Positions 17,233 through 26,385 of a stretch of 32,847 nucleotides of DNA are shown one piece after another (position 1 is the first letter of the stretch; the number at the start of each line of letters is the position of its first letter). The stretch spans positions 1 through 32,847 of the forward strand of contig QGVC01000004.1 of the NCBI GenBank assembly GCA_003242645.1, given 5' to 3'. Origin of the DNA: Pseudomonadota bacterium (GTDB lineage: Bacteria > Pseudomonadota > Alphaproteobacteria > Rhizobiales > Hyphomicrobiaceae). Below the pieces are notes generated by a model, which did no database searches, was not told where the DNA came from, and worked only from the letters and a program-made list of their open reading frames with translations. A program made the position numbers and the translations under genes.

Positions 17233-18420
17233 ATGGCGAGTGGGTCGAAGGACATCGTGATCGTGGGCGGTAGCGTCATTGGGTGCGCGACCGCGTACTA
17301 TCTCACCCAGTTGGGGGCCCTCGATGGCTGCCGGATAGTTGTCGTGGAGAAGGACCCCTCGTTTGCGACCTGCAGCACTGCCCGTTCGGCTGGTGGTGTG
17401 CGCCAGCAGTTCTCGACACCGGAGAACATTCTGATGTCGCAGGTCATGATCGACCTTCTCCGGAATTTGAAAGATCGCTTTGGGCCTGATGCCGATGTCG
17501 GCTTTCGAGAGCAGGGCTATCTGATCCTCGCCTCGCGAGAAGGGGCCGACGTCCTACGGTCGAACGTCGAAATGCAACGTGCGCATGGCGCTGATGTTCA
17601 TCTGCTCGCTCCCGAAGAGCTGAGAAAGCGCTTTCTGTGGCTTTCCACTGTAGGTGTGGCGTGTGGCAGCTTCGGTGCTTCGGGCGAGGGTTGGATCGAT
17701 CCGGTCAGCCTCACGACCCTCTTTCGCACGGCGGCCCGTGGGGCGGGCGTTGAATACCTCGTCGACACCGTCACGGGCTTCGAGTTGAGCGGACAATTTA
17801 TCGTTGCGGTGAAATTGGCGAGTGGGCGCAGGCTTCCCGCCGGAGCCGTCGTCAATGCGGCGGGTCCGTCTGCAGGCGCAGTTGCCGCTCTTGCCGGTAT
17901 TCGCCTGCCGGTCGAGCCGCGCAAGCGCTATGTCTACGTGATCGACTGTCGAGCCGCCCCAGAGGCGTTGCGCCAAGCGCCGCTTACCATCGACACCAGC
18001 GGTGTCTGGTTCAGGCCCGAGGGCCAGCTGTTCATTACGGGCATCTCACCTGACGAGGCGCACGAGCCACCTGCAGTTGACCTAGATGACATCGACTACG
18101 GCTTCTTCGAGGAGGAAGTCTGGCCGCGGCTTGCGGCGCGGGTGCCTGCGTTCGAGTCTGTCAAAGTGGTGAACGCCTGGGCTGGCTTCTACGACTACAA
18201 CACGCTCGACCAGAACGCGATCATCGGCTCCCATCCAGAGATACGGAATTTCTACTTTGCAAACGGCTTCTCCGGCCATGGTCTTCAGCAATCCGCCGCA
18301 GCCGGCCGCGCCGTTGCTGAGCTGATTGTTCACGGCAAATTCCAAACCTTGGACCTGTCTCGCTTCGGCTACGAACGGATTGCCGAGGGGCGGCCGCTCC
18401 GCGAGCTCAACGTAATCTGA
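17233..18420 (+). CDS. FAD-dependent oxidoreductase, D-amino-acid-oxidase (DAO) family
   Basis: A 395-residue DAO-type flavoprotein. The FAD-binding GGSVIGCATAYYL motif is at about 12-24, followed by VVVEKDPSFATCSTARSAGGVRQQFS, which resembles the sarcosine/dimethylglycine oxidase and FOXRED1 branch. The C-terminal FYFANGFSGHGLQQSAAAGRAVAELI is the family's second FAD-contact segment. The likely reaction is oxidation of a secondary or primary amine or an amino acid, with electrons passed to oxygen or another acceptor. The substrate is not predictable. The upstream ribosome-binding site is weak. Pyridoxal kinase starts ten bases after its stop, so the two are co-transcribed. Human FOXRED1 is a complex I assembly factor, but that role cannot be assumed here. 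Confidence 0.85.
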   Translation: MASGSKDIVIVGGSVIGCATAYYLTQLGALDGCRIVVVEKDPSFATCSTARSAGGVRQQFSTPENILMSQVMIDLLRNLKDRFGPDADVGFREQGYLILASREGADVLRSNVEMQRAHGADVHLLAPEELRKRFLWLSTVGVACGSFGASGEGWIDPVSLTTLFRTAARGAGVEYLVDTVTGFELSGQFIVAVKLASGRRLPAGAVVNAAGPSAGAVAALAGIRLPVEPRKRYVYVIDCRAAPEALRQAPLTIDTSGVWFRPEGQLFITGISPDEAHEPPAVDLDDIDYGFFEEEVWPRLAARVPAFESVKVVNAWAGFYDYNTLDQNAIIGSHPEIRNFYFANGFSGHGLQQSAAAGRAVAELIVHGKFQTLDLSRFGYERIAEGRPLRELNVI

Positions 18421-18430
18421 TCGAGGAGCC

Positions 18431-19261
18431 ATGGCCCGCATTCTCGCTCTATCCTCTCAAGTGGCTCGCGGGCATGTGGGGCTCTCCGCTATCGTCCCAG
18501 CCCTGCAGCGGCTGGGGCACGAGGTGTGGCCGTTGCCGACCATCCTCCTGTCGAACCATCCAGGCCATCCCCATGCTGCGGGCATGCACGTGGAGCCGGC
18601 GGTCCTGGAGGAGATGGTCGATGCGCTTGAGCGGAATGGCTGGCTTGGCGAAATAGAGGCGGTCATTACCGGCTACCTGCCCACAGCCGAGCATGTGCAT
18701 CTGGCGAGCGCCATCGTCAGGCGGCTTCGGTCTACGCAGTCCATCCACTGCCTCTGCGATCCGGTTCTGGGGGACGAACCCAAGGGTCTCTACATTGACC
18801 CGAATGCTGCAGCAGCCATCCGGGATGTGCTTCTGCCCTTGGCCGACGTGATCACTCCCAATCGGTTTGAGCTGCAGTGGCTTACCGGTGTGTCTACCCA
18901 GTCTTTGCAGGATGCCGTGCGAGCTTCGGCTGCGCTGAAGAATGCTGCCGTCGTGGTTACCTCGGCATTCAGGCAGGAAGACAAGCTCGAAAATCTATTG
19001 ATCGAGGGAGGTCGGGCTGAGAGCTGCTCCGTTCCTTTTCGCGAGGTTGTCCCCCACGGCACGGGGGATTTCTTTTCTGCTTTGATGCTCGGCCACTTCC
19101 TGAATGGCGCGTCGTTGGCCGTAGCCATGGCCAAAGCTGCTGCGGGGGTAGAGCACGCGATTGCCGCTAGCGCAGGACGAAATGAGCTGGCGTTGGTCGC
19201 CTCTCAGGAGGCATGGGCCAATGTGATGCCGCTCCCAATTCGCGAACAGGCGCTCCCATAA
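18431..19261 (+). CDS. pdxY: Pyridoxal kinase
   Basis: A 276-residue ribokinase-fold kinase that phosphorylates pyridoxal to pyridoxal 5'-phosphate in B6 salvage. The N-terminus MARILALSSQVARGHVGLSAI contains the substrate-binding Ser and the GHVG loop. LLSNHPGHPHAAG, CDPVLGD (about 109-115) and ITPNRFELQWLTG are PdxY/PdxK signatures. The anion-hole and catalytic motif PHGTGDFFSAL has the catalytic Asp at about 213. GAGGAG precedes the ATG. It overlaps in transcription with the upstream FAD oxidoreductase. The possible functional link is that PLP enzymes and amine oxidation share substrates; this is only inferred. Confidence 0.92.
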   Translation: MARILALSSQVARGHVGLSAIVPALQRLGHEVWPLPTILLSNHPGHPHAAGMHVEPAVLEEMVDALERNGWLGEIEAVITGYLPTAEHVHLASAIVRRLRSTQSIHCLCDPVLGDEPKGLYIDPNAAAAIRDVLLPLADVITPNRFELQWLTGVSTQSLQDAVRASAALKNAAVVVTSAFRQEDKLENLLIEGGRAESCSVPFREVVPHGTGDFFSALMLGHFLNGASLAVAMAKAAAGVEHAIAASAGRNELALVASQEAWANVMPLPIREQALP

Positions 19262-19373
19262 GAATTCTTCGCTTGCAATCTGGGGCGCTCGTGGCACCTG
19301 GAGGGGCAAATCCGGCGCTCACAAGACCTGACGCGCCAGGGCCCAAATCAACGACGACCGAACTATCCCGACC

Positions 19374-20012
19374 ATGCCTCACTTCCCCGAGCACCTCGTC
19401 GATCGCTTCCGCCGGTTCAAGTACAGGCACTTTGCGCCGAATATCGACCATTTCGCAGAGTTGGCCGCCTACGGGCAGCATCCAGACGTGATGATCGTGA
19501 GCTGCTGCGACAGTCGCGTCGATCCTGAGACAATCTTCAGCGCCATGCCTGGAGAGCTGTTCGTGGTGCGGAATATCGCCAATCTCGTTCCGCCGTTTGA
19601 GACCACAGGACAGTACCACGGTGTCAGCGCTGCCCTGGAATTTGCCGCCCTAAACTTGAGGGTAAAGCACATCGTGGTCCTCGGGCACTCGGGCTGCGGT
19701 GGCATTTTGGCTTGTTTAGAGCAATCGGCGGCGCGTCAGTCGGAGGCGCGATTCATTTCTAATTGGATGAGCATTTTGGACGAAGCCCGGACAAGAATTC
19801 TGGCGTCCGCTGCTGGCCGGAGCATGGCCGAGCTGAGAGCCGAGCTCGAACGGGAAGGGATTAAGGTCTCCCTCCAAAATTTACGCAGCTTCCCCTGTAT
19901 CAAGACGCTGGAAAGCAAGAGCCGAATCCATCTCCACGGTGCCCACTTCGAGATCGCAACAGGCAACCTCTCGGTGCTCAATGAGGGCACCGGCGAGTTC
20001 GTCTCGATCTAA
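19374..20012 (+). CDS. Beta-class carbonic anhydrase
   Basis: A 212-residue beta-carbonic anhydrase interconverting CO2 and bicarbonate, useful for carboxylases such as those of the ethylmalonyl-CoA pathway. Zinc ligands are complete: Cys45 in CCDSRVD, His105 and Cys108 in HSGCGG, with the Asp46/Arg48 dyad. The GELFVVRNIANLVPP segment is characteristic. The start ATG has no obvious ribosome-binding site, but MPHFPEHLVDRFRRF is the normal family N-terminus. It lies 112 bases after pdxY in the same direction and may have its own promoter. Confidence 0.94.
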   Translation: MPHFPEHLVDRFRRFKYRHFAPNIDHFAELAAYGQHPDVMIVSCCDSRVDPETIFSAMPGELFVVRNIANLVPPFETTGQYHGVSAALEFAALNLRVKHIVVLGHSGCGGILACLEQSAARQSEARFISNWMSILDEARTRILASAAGRSMAELRAELEREGIKVSLQNLRSFPCIKTLESKSRIHLHGAHFEIATGNLSVLNEGTGEFVSI

Positions 20013-20424
20013 GCTAAAGATGTGAGCGGTTAGCTCTCTACCCTAGCCTATTGGAGAGGGGGTGAGTGGTCTCTGAGGTGGATGATCAAGAGCGGGGCGC
20101 AAGTTGTCGCAGCTCTAGTTGTTACTATGCTTGGCTGGCGATCTGTCGTTAAGTCTAGCTCGCCATGATTGATTGTTATGCTCAGAATTTGTGTAGCATG
20201 GCACAAAGTAGAACCGCGGTAATACGCCAGTCGGCATCAGGGGAGGTAGGCTCGGGGGTTCCTCTCTACATTTTTGGAAAAGGCGACCTGTCCCTTGGTT
20301 GTATTCTGGGTGCGGGTGAGAGTGCATTAAGGTTCTTGTCCATAAGAAGTGTGGGTGAGTGATCCTGAATATCATTGATCGCCTGACGCTCGAGACAACC
20401 AGGTCGTTGCGCTGGTAGTCCGGT
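20013..20424. other. Intergenic region between carbonic anhydrase and HWE kinase
   Basis: These 412 bases contain short open frames on both strands, but none has a ribosome-binding site, codon pattern or recognisable motif. A weak AGCTAA/TTAGCT repeat sits just after the carbonic anhydrase stop. The region presumably holds the kinase promoter. I see nothing else in it. Confidence 0.5.
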
Positions 20425-22284
20425 ATGACGGAAGAGCGTCATCGAATTCGCGAGCTCGAGCGAGAAGTGGAGATGCTGCGAGCTCGGTTGGCAGCGGCAG
20501 AGCGTGTGTCGCAGGGAGCTTCCGTGCACGCTCTTTCTGAGGGGCACGAGCAAGCGGCCCCGAGCGAAATTTTTCGCCTCTTTTTCGAGCATATGCGTGA
20601 AGGCGCGCTCATTGTGGGCGACGGGGGGATAATCCGCTACTGCAATGAGGCGTTGGCACGCATGCTTGCCACGCCGGTCAGCAACATTATCGGCCGAAAA
20701 TTCGAAGAGCTGGTCGCCGGCGACGCCGCCAACAGATCGCAACAACTGTTGGGGACCGAAAATCGCAGTATGGAAAGTGGTCTGCGGGCCCAGACCGGCG
20801 AGACAGTTCCGGTTCTGATCTCATTCGTTCGCCCAATGGCCATCCATGGCCGGCGGATCTACGGGCTGATCGTGACCGACCTGCGTCGCCATGAGCCGCG
20901 CCTGCGCCACAACGCACTGCTCCAGGCCTCGAAGGACGCCATCTACGCCCTTTCACCAAGCTTGGAGATCAAGACCTGGAACAGAGGCGCCGAAAGCATT
21001 TTCGGCTACGCGCCTGCCGAGATTATCGGGAAATCGGAGCGCGATTTGTGCCCAGCATCCGAGCTACCCGCGCTTGAGGAGCTGGTGCGGCAAGTGAGGG
21101 AGCGAGGGGCGGCTGTTACCGTTGATGCGGTTCGGAGACGAAAGGACCGCACCAAGATCCGCGTGCTCCTGTCCATGACTCCAATCCGGGAGCTCGACGG
21201 CAGAATGATCGGATACGGCGTCGTGGCACACGACGTGACCGAGCGCGAGCGAGCCGCCCGCCAGCTTCGCGACGCAATGGCTCGGACATCGCTCGCGTTG
21301 GAAGCCGGCCGGATGGGGACATTCGAGATAGATCTGAACACGGAGCGCTGCACGTGGTCGGATCAGGTATATGCGATCTACGGGTTGGACAAAGGCAGCT
21401 TCGAGCCAACGTTGGAGAGCATCTATGGCATCGTGCATCCCGAAGATCGGGCGGTGCTCGTCGATTGTCTCGAAGCGGCGCAGCGCGGGGGCTCCTTCGA
21501 GGTCGAGTTTCGGGTCAGGCACCGGGATGGGAGGTACATCTGGGTCCACAGCCGCGGCATGGTTCGGTTCGATGCCGAAGGGAAGCCGCAGGAGCTTTTC
21601 GGTGTCGTCGTCGACATAACCGAGCGCAAAGAGGCGGAAAGAAAGCAGCAGCTGCTGGTTGGGGAGCTTAATCACCGGGTCAGAAACACGCTGGCGACGG
21701 TGCAGGCGATTGCGAGCCAGACCTTGCGCCGGGCGAAAAGCCCGGAAGACTTCGTGCAGAGCTTCAGCGATCGCATCCAGGCGCTCTCACGAGCTCACAC
21801 GTTGCTGACCAGAACGGCGTGGCAGGGCACCGAGCTCGATTCGCTCATCCGTGAGCAGCTGATGCTCGGAACCGGTGACCGCATCAGGTATCAAGGGCCA
21901 CCCGTCTCGCTTGAGCCGCAAACCGCGCTGCAGCTCGCACTTGTTCTGCACGAGCTAGGTACGAATGCACGCAAGTATGGGTCGTTGTCGGTGCCCCAAG
22001 GATGGGTGACGGTTGACTGGTCGATACAGCAGTCGGCCGAAGGGCGCATGCTCGAGATTGTCTGGAAAGAACGAGGTGGCCCCACTGTGTCGCAGCCGTG
22101 TTCCACGGGGTTCGGGACGCTGCTGATCGAGCGATCGTTGCAGCAGGGGCATGGCGGCGAATCGCGGATCAGCTTCGATCCCGAGGGCGTGACGTGTGTG
22201 ATCCGCCTGCCGTTGTCTCGCTCGGAAGTCCCTGCTAGCCAGCCAGTCCAATCAACCGAACTGGCAGCATCGCGTCCGAGCTAG
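20425..22284 (+). CDS. PAS-domain sensor histidine kinase, HWE family
   Basis: A 619-residue, apparently soluble sensor kinase with no membrane segment. It has a short N-terminal coiled coil (RELEREVEMLRARLAAAE). Three PAS domains follow: about 48-155 (LIVGDGGIIRYCNEALARM), about 163-280 (IYALSPSLEIKTWNRGAESIFGY) and a PAS_3/PAC type at about 290-402 (ending VVVDITERKEAE). The kinase core is of HWE type: phospho-acceptor His417 in GELNHRVRNTLATVQAIASQ, an N-box ALVLHELGTNARKYGSL, the WKERGGP motif, and a C-terminal GFGTLLIERSL G-box. HWE kinases are typical of alphaproteobacteria and often sense light, redox or general stress. No response regulator is encoded nearby, so it is an orphan. The ribosome-binding site is weak and the start could lie slightly differently. 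Confidence 0.92.
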   Translation: MTEERHRIRELEREVEMLRARLAAAERVSQGASVHALSEGHEQAAPSEIFRLFFEHMREGALIVGDGGIIRYCNEALARMLATPVSNIIGRKFEELVAGDAANRSQQLLGTENRSMESGLRAQTGETVPVLISFVRPMAIHGRRIYGLIVTDLRRHEPRLRHNALLQASKDAIYALSPSLEIKTWNRGAESIFGYAPAEIIGKSERDLCPASELPALEELVRQVRERGAAVTVDAVRRRKDRTKIRVLLSMTPIRELDGRMIGYGVVAHDVTERERAARQLRDAMARTSLALEAGRMGTFEIDLNTERCTWSDQVYAIYGLDKGSFEPTLESIYGIVHPEDRAVLVDCLEAAQRGGSFEVEFRVRHRDGRYIWVHSRGMVRFDAEGKPQELFGVVVDITERKEAERKQQLLVGELNHRVRNTLATVQAIASQTLRRAKSPEDFVQSFSDRIQALSRAHTLLTRTAWQGTELDSLIREQLMLGTGDRIRYQGPPVSLEPQTALQLALVLHELGTNARKYGSLSVPQGWVTVDWSIQQSAEGRMLEIVWKERGGPTVSQPCSTGFGTLLIERSLQQGHGGESRISFDPEGVTCVIRLPLSRSEVPASQPVQSTELAASRPS

Positions 22285-22323
22285 CGATAGCGGCTCTAGA
22301 TCGAGAAGCCCGGGTGGTTCCTT

Positions 22324-24006
22324 TCACATGCCAACGTAGTTCGGACCACCGCCACCTTCCGGCGGCACCCAGTTGATGTTTTGGCTGGGGTCCTTGATAT
22401 CGCACGTCTTGCAGTGGACGCAGTTCTGGGCGTTGATCTGGAAGCGCGGCTTCCCGTCCTCTCCGGTCACGACCTCATAGACGTTCGCTGGGCAGTAGCG
22501 TTGGGCTGGCTCAGCGTACTCTGGCAGGTTCACCGCAATGGGAATGCTCGGGTCTGTTAGGACGAGGTGGACCGGCTGGTCCTCCTCATGGTTCGTGCCA
22601 GAGAAGGAAAGATTGGTCAGCTTGTCGAAGGTCAACACGCCGTCCGGTTTCGGATATTCGATGGGCTGACATTCGCGGGCCTTCTTCAACGTGGCATAAT
22701 CCGGCTTCCCGTGGCGCAACGTGTATCCAAGGCCAACACCCGGAAGGATCGTGTTCAGCCACATATCGATGCCGCCGAGGATGATACCCCCGATCGTACC
22801 GAAGCGGGACCACAGCGGCTTGACGTTGCGCACGCGCCGCAGATCTTTGCCGATGGGACCCGTGCGGACCGCGATCTCGTAATCCTCAAGGATATCGTGC
22901 GACCGACCTTTCTTGAGTGCCTCCGAGATGGCATCGGCAGCGTGCATGCCGGAGAGGATGGCGTTATGGCTTCCCTTGATGCGCGGAACATTGACCATGC
23001 CTGCGGAGCATCCCAGTAGCGCCCCGCCGGGGAACACAAGTCTCGGTAGGGATTGCCATCCGCCTTCCGTGATTGCTCGGGCGCCATAGCCGATCCGCCT
23101 ACCGCCCTCGAGGTGAGGTCGAATGGAGGGATGTGTCTTGAACCGTTGGAACTCGTCGTACGGAGAAAGATAAGGATTTTCGTAGTTCAGATGTACGACA
23201 AACCCAACGGCGACGAGATTCTCCCCATAGTGGTAAAGGAACGAGCCACCACCGGTGCGATTATCGAGCGGCCAGCCGAACGTATGCTGAATTAGACCTG
23301 GCTGGTGCCGCTCGGGAGGGACCTCCCACAATTCCTTGATGCCGATGCCGTATTTCTGCGGCTCGCGGCCTTCACGCAGCCTAAAGTCCCTGATGAGCTG
23401 CTTAGCCAGCGATCCGTGTGCGCCCTCGGCAATGAGCGTATATTTCCCGCGCAGCTCCATGCCGCGGGTGAAATTGTCTTTGGGCTGGCCATCCCGGCCG
23501 ATGCCCATGTCGCCCGTTGCGACACCGATGACCCTGCCCTGCTCGTCCTTCAGGATCTCCGTTGCCGCAAATCCGGGATAGATCTCTACCCCAAGTTCTG
23601 TCGCCTGTTCGCCAAGCCAGCGGACGAGGTTCCCAAGGCTGACAATGTAGTTGCCGTGATTGTTCATCAGCGGCGGCATGATGAAGTTGGGCAACCTCAG
23701 CTCACCCGCGGGGCCGAGATAGAGGAAGCGGTCCTCGGTGACGGGAGTGGTGACGGGTGCGTCCCGTTCTCTCCAGTCCGGAATGAGGGCATCGAGGCCG
23801 ATGGGGTCGATGACTGCGCCGGAGAGGATGTGTGCGCCCACCTCGGAGCCTTTCTCGAGAACGACGACCGAGATATCGGTGCCATCGACCAGCGCGAGTT
23901 GCTTCAGGCGGATCGCCGCCGCCAGGCCCGCGGGGCCGGCACCGACGATCACCACATCAAAATCCATCGCTTCGCGCGGGGGTAGCTGCTCCGGCTGAAG
24001 TGCCAT
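22324..24006 (-). CDS. Electron transfer flavoprotein-ubiquinone oxidoreductase
   Basis: A 560-residue ETF-QO, a membrane-associated flavoprotein that takes electrons from ETF (reduced by acyl-CoA and amine dehydrogenases) and reduces ubiquinone. The FAD motif is FDVVIVGAGPAGLAAAIRLK. GAHGSLAKQLI and GFVVHLNYENPYLSPYDEFQRFKTHP are strong family segments. The C-terminal ferredoxin-like domain carries the four [4Fe-4S] ligands, Cys505, Cys529, Cys532 and Cys535 (NCVHCKTCDIKDP). It ends with the conserved WVPPEGGGGPNYVGM. It pairs functionally with the beta-oxidation genes at 1.9-4.2 kb and is divergent from the uracil-DNA glycosylase, a neighbour order common in this class. Confidence 0.96.
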   Translation of the reverse strand: MALQPEQLPPREAMDFDVVIVGAGPAGLAAAIRLKQLALVDGTDISVVVLEKGSEVGAHILSGAVIDPIGLDALIPDWRERDAPVTTPVTEDRFLYLGPAGELRLPNFIMPPLMNNHGNYIVSLGNLVRWLGEQATELGVEIYPGFAATEILKDEQGRVIGVATGDMGIGRDGQPKDNFTRGMELRGKYTLIAEGAHGSLAKQLIRDFRLREGREPQKYGIGIKELWEVPPERHQPGLIQHTFGWPLDNRTGGGSFLYHYGENLVAVGFVVHLNYENPYLSPYDEFQRFKTHPSIRPHLEGGRRIGYGARAITEGGWQSLPRLVFPGGALLGCSAGMVNVPRIKGSHNAILSGMHAADAISEALKKGRSHDILEDYEIAVRTGPIGKDLRRVRNVKPLWSRFGTIGGIILGGIDMWLNTILPGVGLGYTLRHGKPDYATLKKARECQPIEYPKPDGVLTFDKLTNLSFSGTNHEEDQPVHLVLTDPSIPIAVNLPEYAEPAQRYCPANVYEVVTGEDGKPRFQINAQNCVHCKTCDIKDPSQNINWVPPEGGGGPNYVGM

Positions 24007-24147
24007 TATTCGTGGTATCTCCGAGTTGGCTGCGACGGGCGCGATTACGGCCCTTGTTTTCCCAACGCGTCAAGGCCGCAGCGACACCTATTCGGCCTCT
24101 GCGACAAGACCCCTCGCAGGAATTCTCGTTTTGTTTAGACTGTGGCC

Positions 24148-25038
24148 ATGACGCACCAACCGGATCCTCGCCTCATCGCCCTGCTTGCGTGGTATCGCGA
24201 CATGGGCGTGACGGACGCGCTGACCGACGATCCGCTCGACTGGCTGGCGTTGGGGGATCGGGCGGATCTTGGGATTCGGCACAGCTCCTCGCCTCCTCCA
24301 GCGGCGCGCGATCAGGGGGCGCGGATTGAGTCGCAAGCTGCTTCAATGCTGCAAAGCGGCGCTCCTTCGGTGCCACCGCCCGCGGTTCAGCGTGCCTTCG
24401 TGACGATGCCGACGTCCGAGGCTGAGGACTCGGCCAGGGCGGCCGCTTCCTCCGCAGCGTCCCTGGAAGAGCTAAGGGCGGCGTTGGAGCGGTTCGATGG
24501 CTGCGCCTTACGCGCGACCGCCAAGAACCTCTGCTTCTATCGGGGGGCGCCCCACGGACGCGTCATGATCATCGGCGAGGCTCCCGGGCGTGAGGAGGAC
24601 CTTGAAGGGAAGCCGTTCGTCGGCCGCGCCGGGCAGCTGCTCGACAAAATGCTGGCGGCCATCGGGCTCAGCGAGGCGGACGTTCACATCACCAACATCG
24701 TCTATTGGCGTCCGCCGGGGAACCGGACGCCGACGCCACAGGAAGCCTTGGTCTGCCGGCCGTTCTTGATGCGGCAGATCGAGCTGGTCCAGCCTGAGTT
24801 TCTGCTTCTCCTTGGTGCGGCAGCGGCAAAGCATCTCCTGGGCGGCACTGAGGGCATCTTGCGCATTAGGGGCAAGTGGCGAGAGGTGGAAGTCGGAGGC
24901 CGCCTTATCCCCGCTATGGCGAGCCTTCATCCCGCCTATCTGCTTCGAAGCCCGGCCCAGAAGCGGCTCGCTTGGCGCGACCTGCTCGCCCTGAAGGTGC
25001 GTCTCGACCAGGATGCAGCCAATGCTGTTTCCAGCTAG
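24148..25038 (+). CDS. Uracil-DNA glycosylase, family 4-like, without the full cysteine set
   Basis: A 296-residue protein with a long low-complexity N-terminal extension of about 110 residues and a C-terminal UDG domain that removes uracil from DNA for base-excision repair. Domain motifs are [62 protein letters not shown], and the HPAYLLRSP active-site loop. Canonical family 4 enzymes hold a [4Fe-4S] cluster with four Cys. Only three Cys occur in the whole protein (in DGCAL, NLCF and VCRPF) and the first of the CxxC pair is replaced, so the cluster is probably absent. An in-frame GTG at 24142 is an alternative start. The next gene moaB begins 30 bases downstream. Confidence 0.88.
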   Translation: MTHQPDPRLIALLAWYRDMGVTDALTDDPLDWLALGDRADLGIRHSSSPPPAARDQGARIESQAASMLQSGAPSVPPPAVQRAFVTMPTSEAEDSARAAASSAASLEELRAALERFDGCALRATAKNLCFYRGAPHGRVMIIGEAPGREEDLEGKPFVGRAGQLLDKMLAAIGLSEADVHITNIVYWRPPGNRTPTPQEALVCRPFLMRQIELVQPEFLLLLGAAAAKHLLGGTEGILRIRGKWREVEVGGRLIPAMASLHPAYLLRSPAQKRLAWRDLLALKVRLDQDAANAVSS

Positions 25039-25067
25039 ATTGGCGCTCGAACCGGAGCTTTCGGATC

Positions 25068-25616
25068 ATGTCGCGAATTGACGAGACGCGCCCCTTCATA
25101 CCCGTGTCCATCGCGGTGCTTACCGTTTCGGACACGCGCCAGATCAGTGATGACAAGTCGGGCGCCACTCTGGTGGAGCTGATCGAAAAGGCGGGCCACA
25201 AAGTTGCTGCGCGGGCCATCGTGAAGGATGACGTCGCTCAGATCCGCGCACAGGTGCTCGCCTGGATCGCTGATCCGGCTATCAACGTCATCATAACGAC
25301 TGGGGGTACCGGGTTCACTGGCCGGGACGTGACGCCGGAAGCTGTAAAGCCGTTATTCGACAAGGAGATCGACGGTTTCTCGACCGTCTTTCACATGATC
25401 TCTTTCGAGAAGGTCGGAACTTCGACCATTCAATCCCGGGCGTGCGCGGGCTTGGCGCAGGAAACGCTCGTCTTTTGTCTTCCGGGCTCTCCGGGAGCGT
25501 GCCGCGATGCCTGGAATGGCATCCTTCAGTACCAGCTCGACTATCGGCACCGGCCCTGCAACTTCGTCGAGCTGATGCCCCGGCTCAGCGAGCACATGAG
25601 TGGTGGCAACGCTTGA
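25068..25616 (+). CDS. moaB: Molybdenum cofactor biosynthesis protein B
   Basis: A 182-residue MoaB/MogA-type protein that binds molybdopterin and takes part in adenylylation during Mo-cofactor synthesis. Family segments are [38 protein letters not shown] (about 74-93), [12 protein letters not shown] and [18 protein letters not shown]. The open frame runs upstream into the UDG gene. ATG 25068, with GGAG ten bases upstream, gives the usual N-terminus. It probably shares a transcript with the UDG gene and is convergent with the next gene at a gap of only 12 bases. No Mo-enzyme is visible in the window. Confidence 0.92.
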   Translation: MSRIDETRPFIPVSIAVLTVSDTRQISDDKSGATLVELIEKAGHKVAARAIVKDDVAQIRAQVLAWIADPAINVIITTGGTGFTGRDVTPEAVKPLFDKEIDGFSTVFHMISFEKVGTSTIQSRACAGLAQETLVFCLPGSPGACRDAWNGILQYQLDYRHRPCNFVELMPRLSEHMSGGNA

Positions 25617-25628
25617 GGATTGCTTCTG

Positions 25629-26291
25629 TCAGCGCAGCGACGCGTTTGCGTGTTCCACTTTAGCGCGCTCAATGGCTGCGAGATCGCGGCTGGCGCTGGC
25701 AATGTCAAAGATAGCACGCGCGATCTGCCCTAGCAGGAAAAGCACAACGCCTGCTGCGGCACCGGTCAGGCCGACGACCGGGCGTAGAGCGACGACCCAC
25801 TCAGGCAACAGGGCGAGCTTCTCGCTCGGCAATAACAGGGCGGCTATTGTTGCGAGCAAGCCGGCCACGGCCAGGAATACGCCAATGCCCACGAATGCAT
25901 GAGCGACCAGCCGGCCAGCGAAATAGTCGGTGTCACTTTCCGGAAGCACGATGCCCGGTGAGGGTTGAACGGCTCCCGCCGGCGCGATGCGAATAGGTCC
26001 CCGTCCGACCTTCGGGCCTAAGCGAGCAGTATCAGAGGTGTTGGGGTATCCAGAATTACGCAATGGCGGAGGGCCAGCCGGTCTCGTGCGCGGAAACCCG
26101 TCAAGGCTATTGGTCTGTCGCTTGAGGCGGGACAAGGCCTCGCGAGCCTCCTCAGCTTCTGGGGCGCCGGCGTGATGATCGGTGAGGTGCCGATAGAACT
26201 GGATGGCATAATCCAGACGCCCGTCTGCTTCGGCGCGTCGGCCCGCGTCCAAGACCTGCGCCGCCGTCACCTGCGGCGATGCGTGAACCAT
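25629..26291 (-). CDS. Unknown membrane protein with N-terminal TPR-like helices
   Basis: A 220-residue protein of no named family. Residues 8-56 (AAQVLDAGRRAEADGRLDYAIQFYRHL) look like a single TPR-type helical hairpin. A Pro/Arg-rich linker follows (about 60-120), then two hydrophobic membrane helices at about 131-154 and 170-190, and a charged C-terminus (SRDLAAIERAKVEHANASLR). The helical repeat would sit in the cytoplasm. It is on the same strand as the transferase gene upstream (26386), with a 94-base gap, and its stop is 12 bases from the convergent moaB stop. Function unknown. Confidence 0.7.
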   Translation of the reverse strand: MVHASPQVTAAQVLDAGRRAEADGRLDYAIQFYRHLTDHHAGAPEAEEAREALSRLKRQTNSLDGFPRTRPAGPPPLRNSGYPNTSDTARLGPKVGRGPIRIAPAGAVQPSPGIVLPESDTDYFAGRLVAHAFVGIGVFLAVAGLLATIAALLLPSEKLALLPEWVVALRPVVGLTGAAAGVVLFLLGQIARAIFDIASASRDLAAIERAKVEHANASLR

Positions 26292-26385
26292 GTCATGTAC
26301 CCCTTACTCCGTCAGTGATTATAATAAGACACGTCAAAGAAAAAATCGCAATTATCCAGAACTTTGTTGAGGGGAAGCTTCGAGG

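Noticed and set aside
20115..20375. Short open frames on both strands in the gap before the HWE kinase
   Set aside because: Composition looks non-coding, no ribosome-binding site and no family resemblance; reported only as intergenic.
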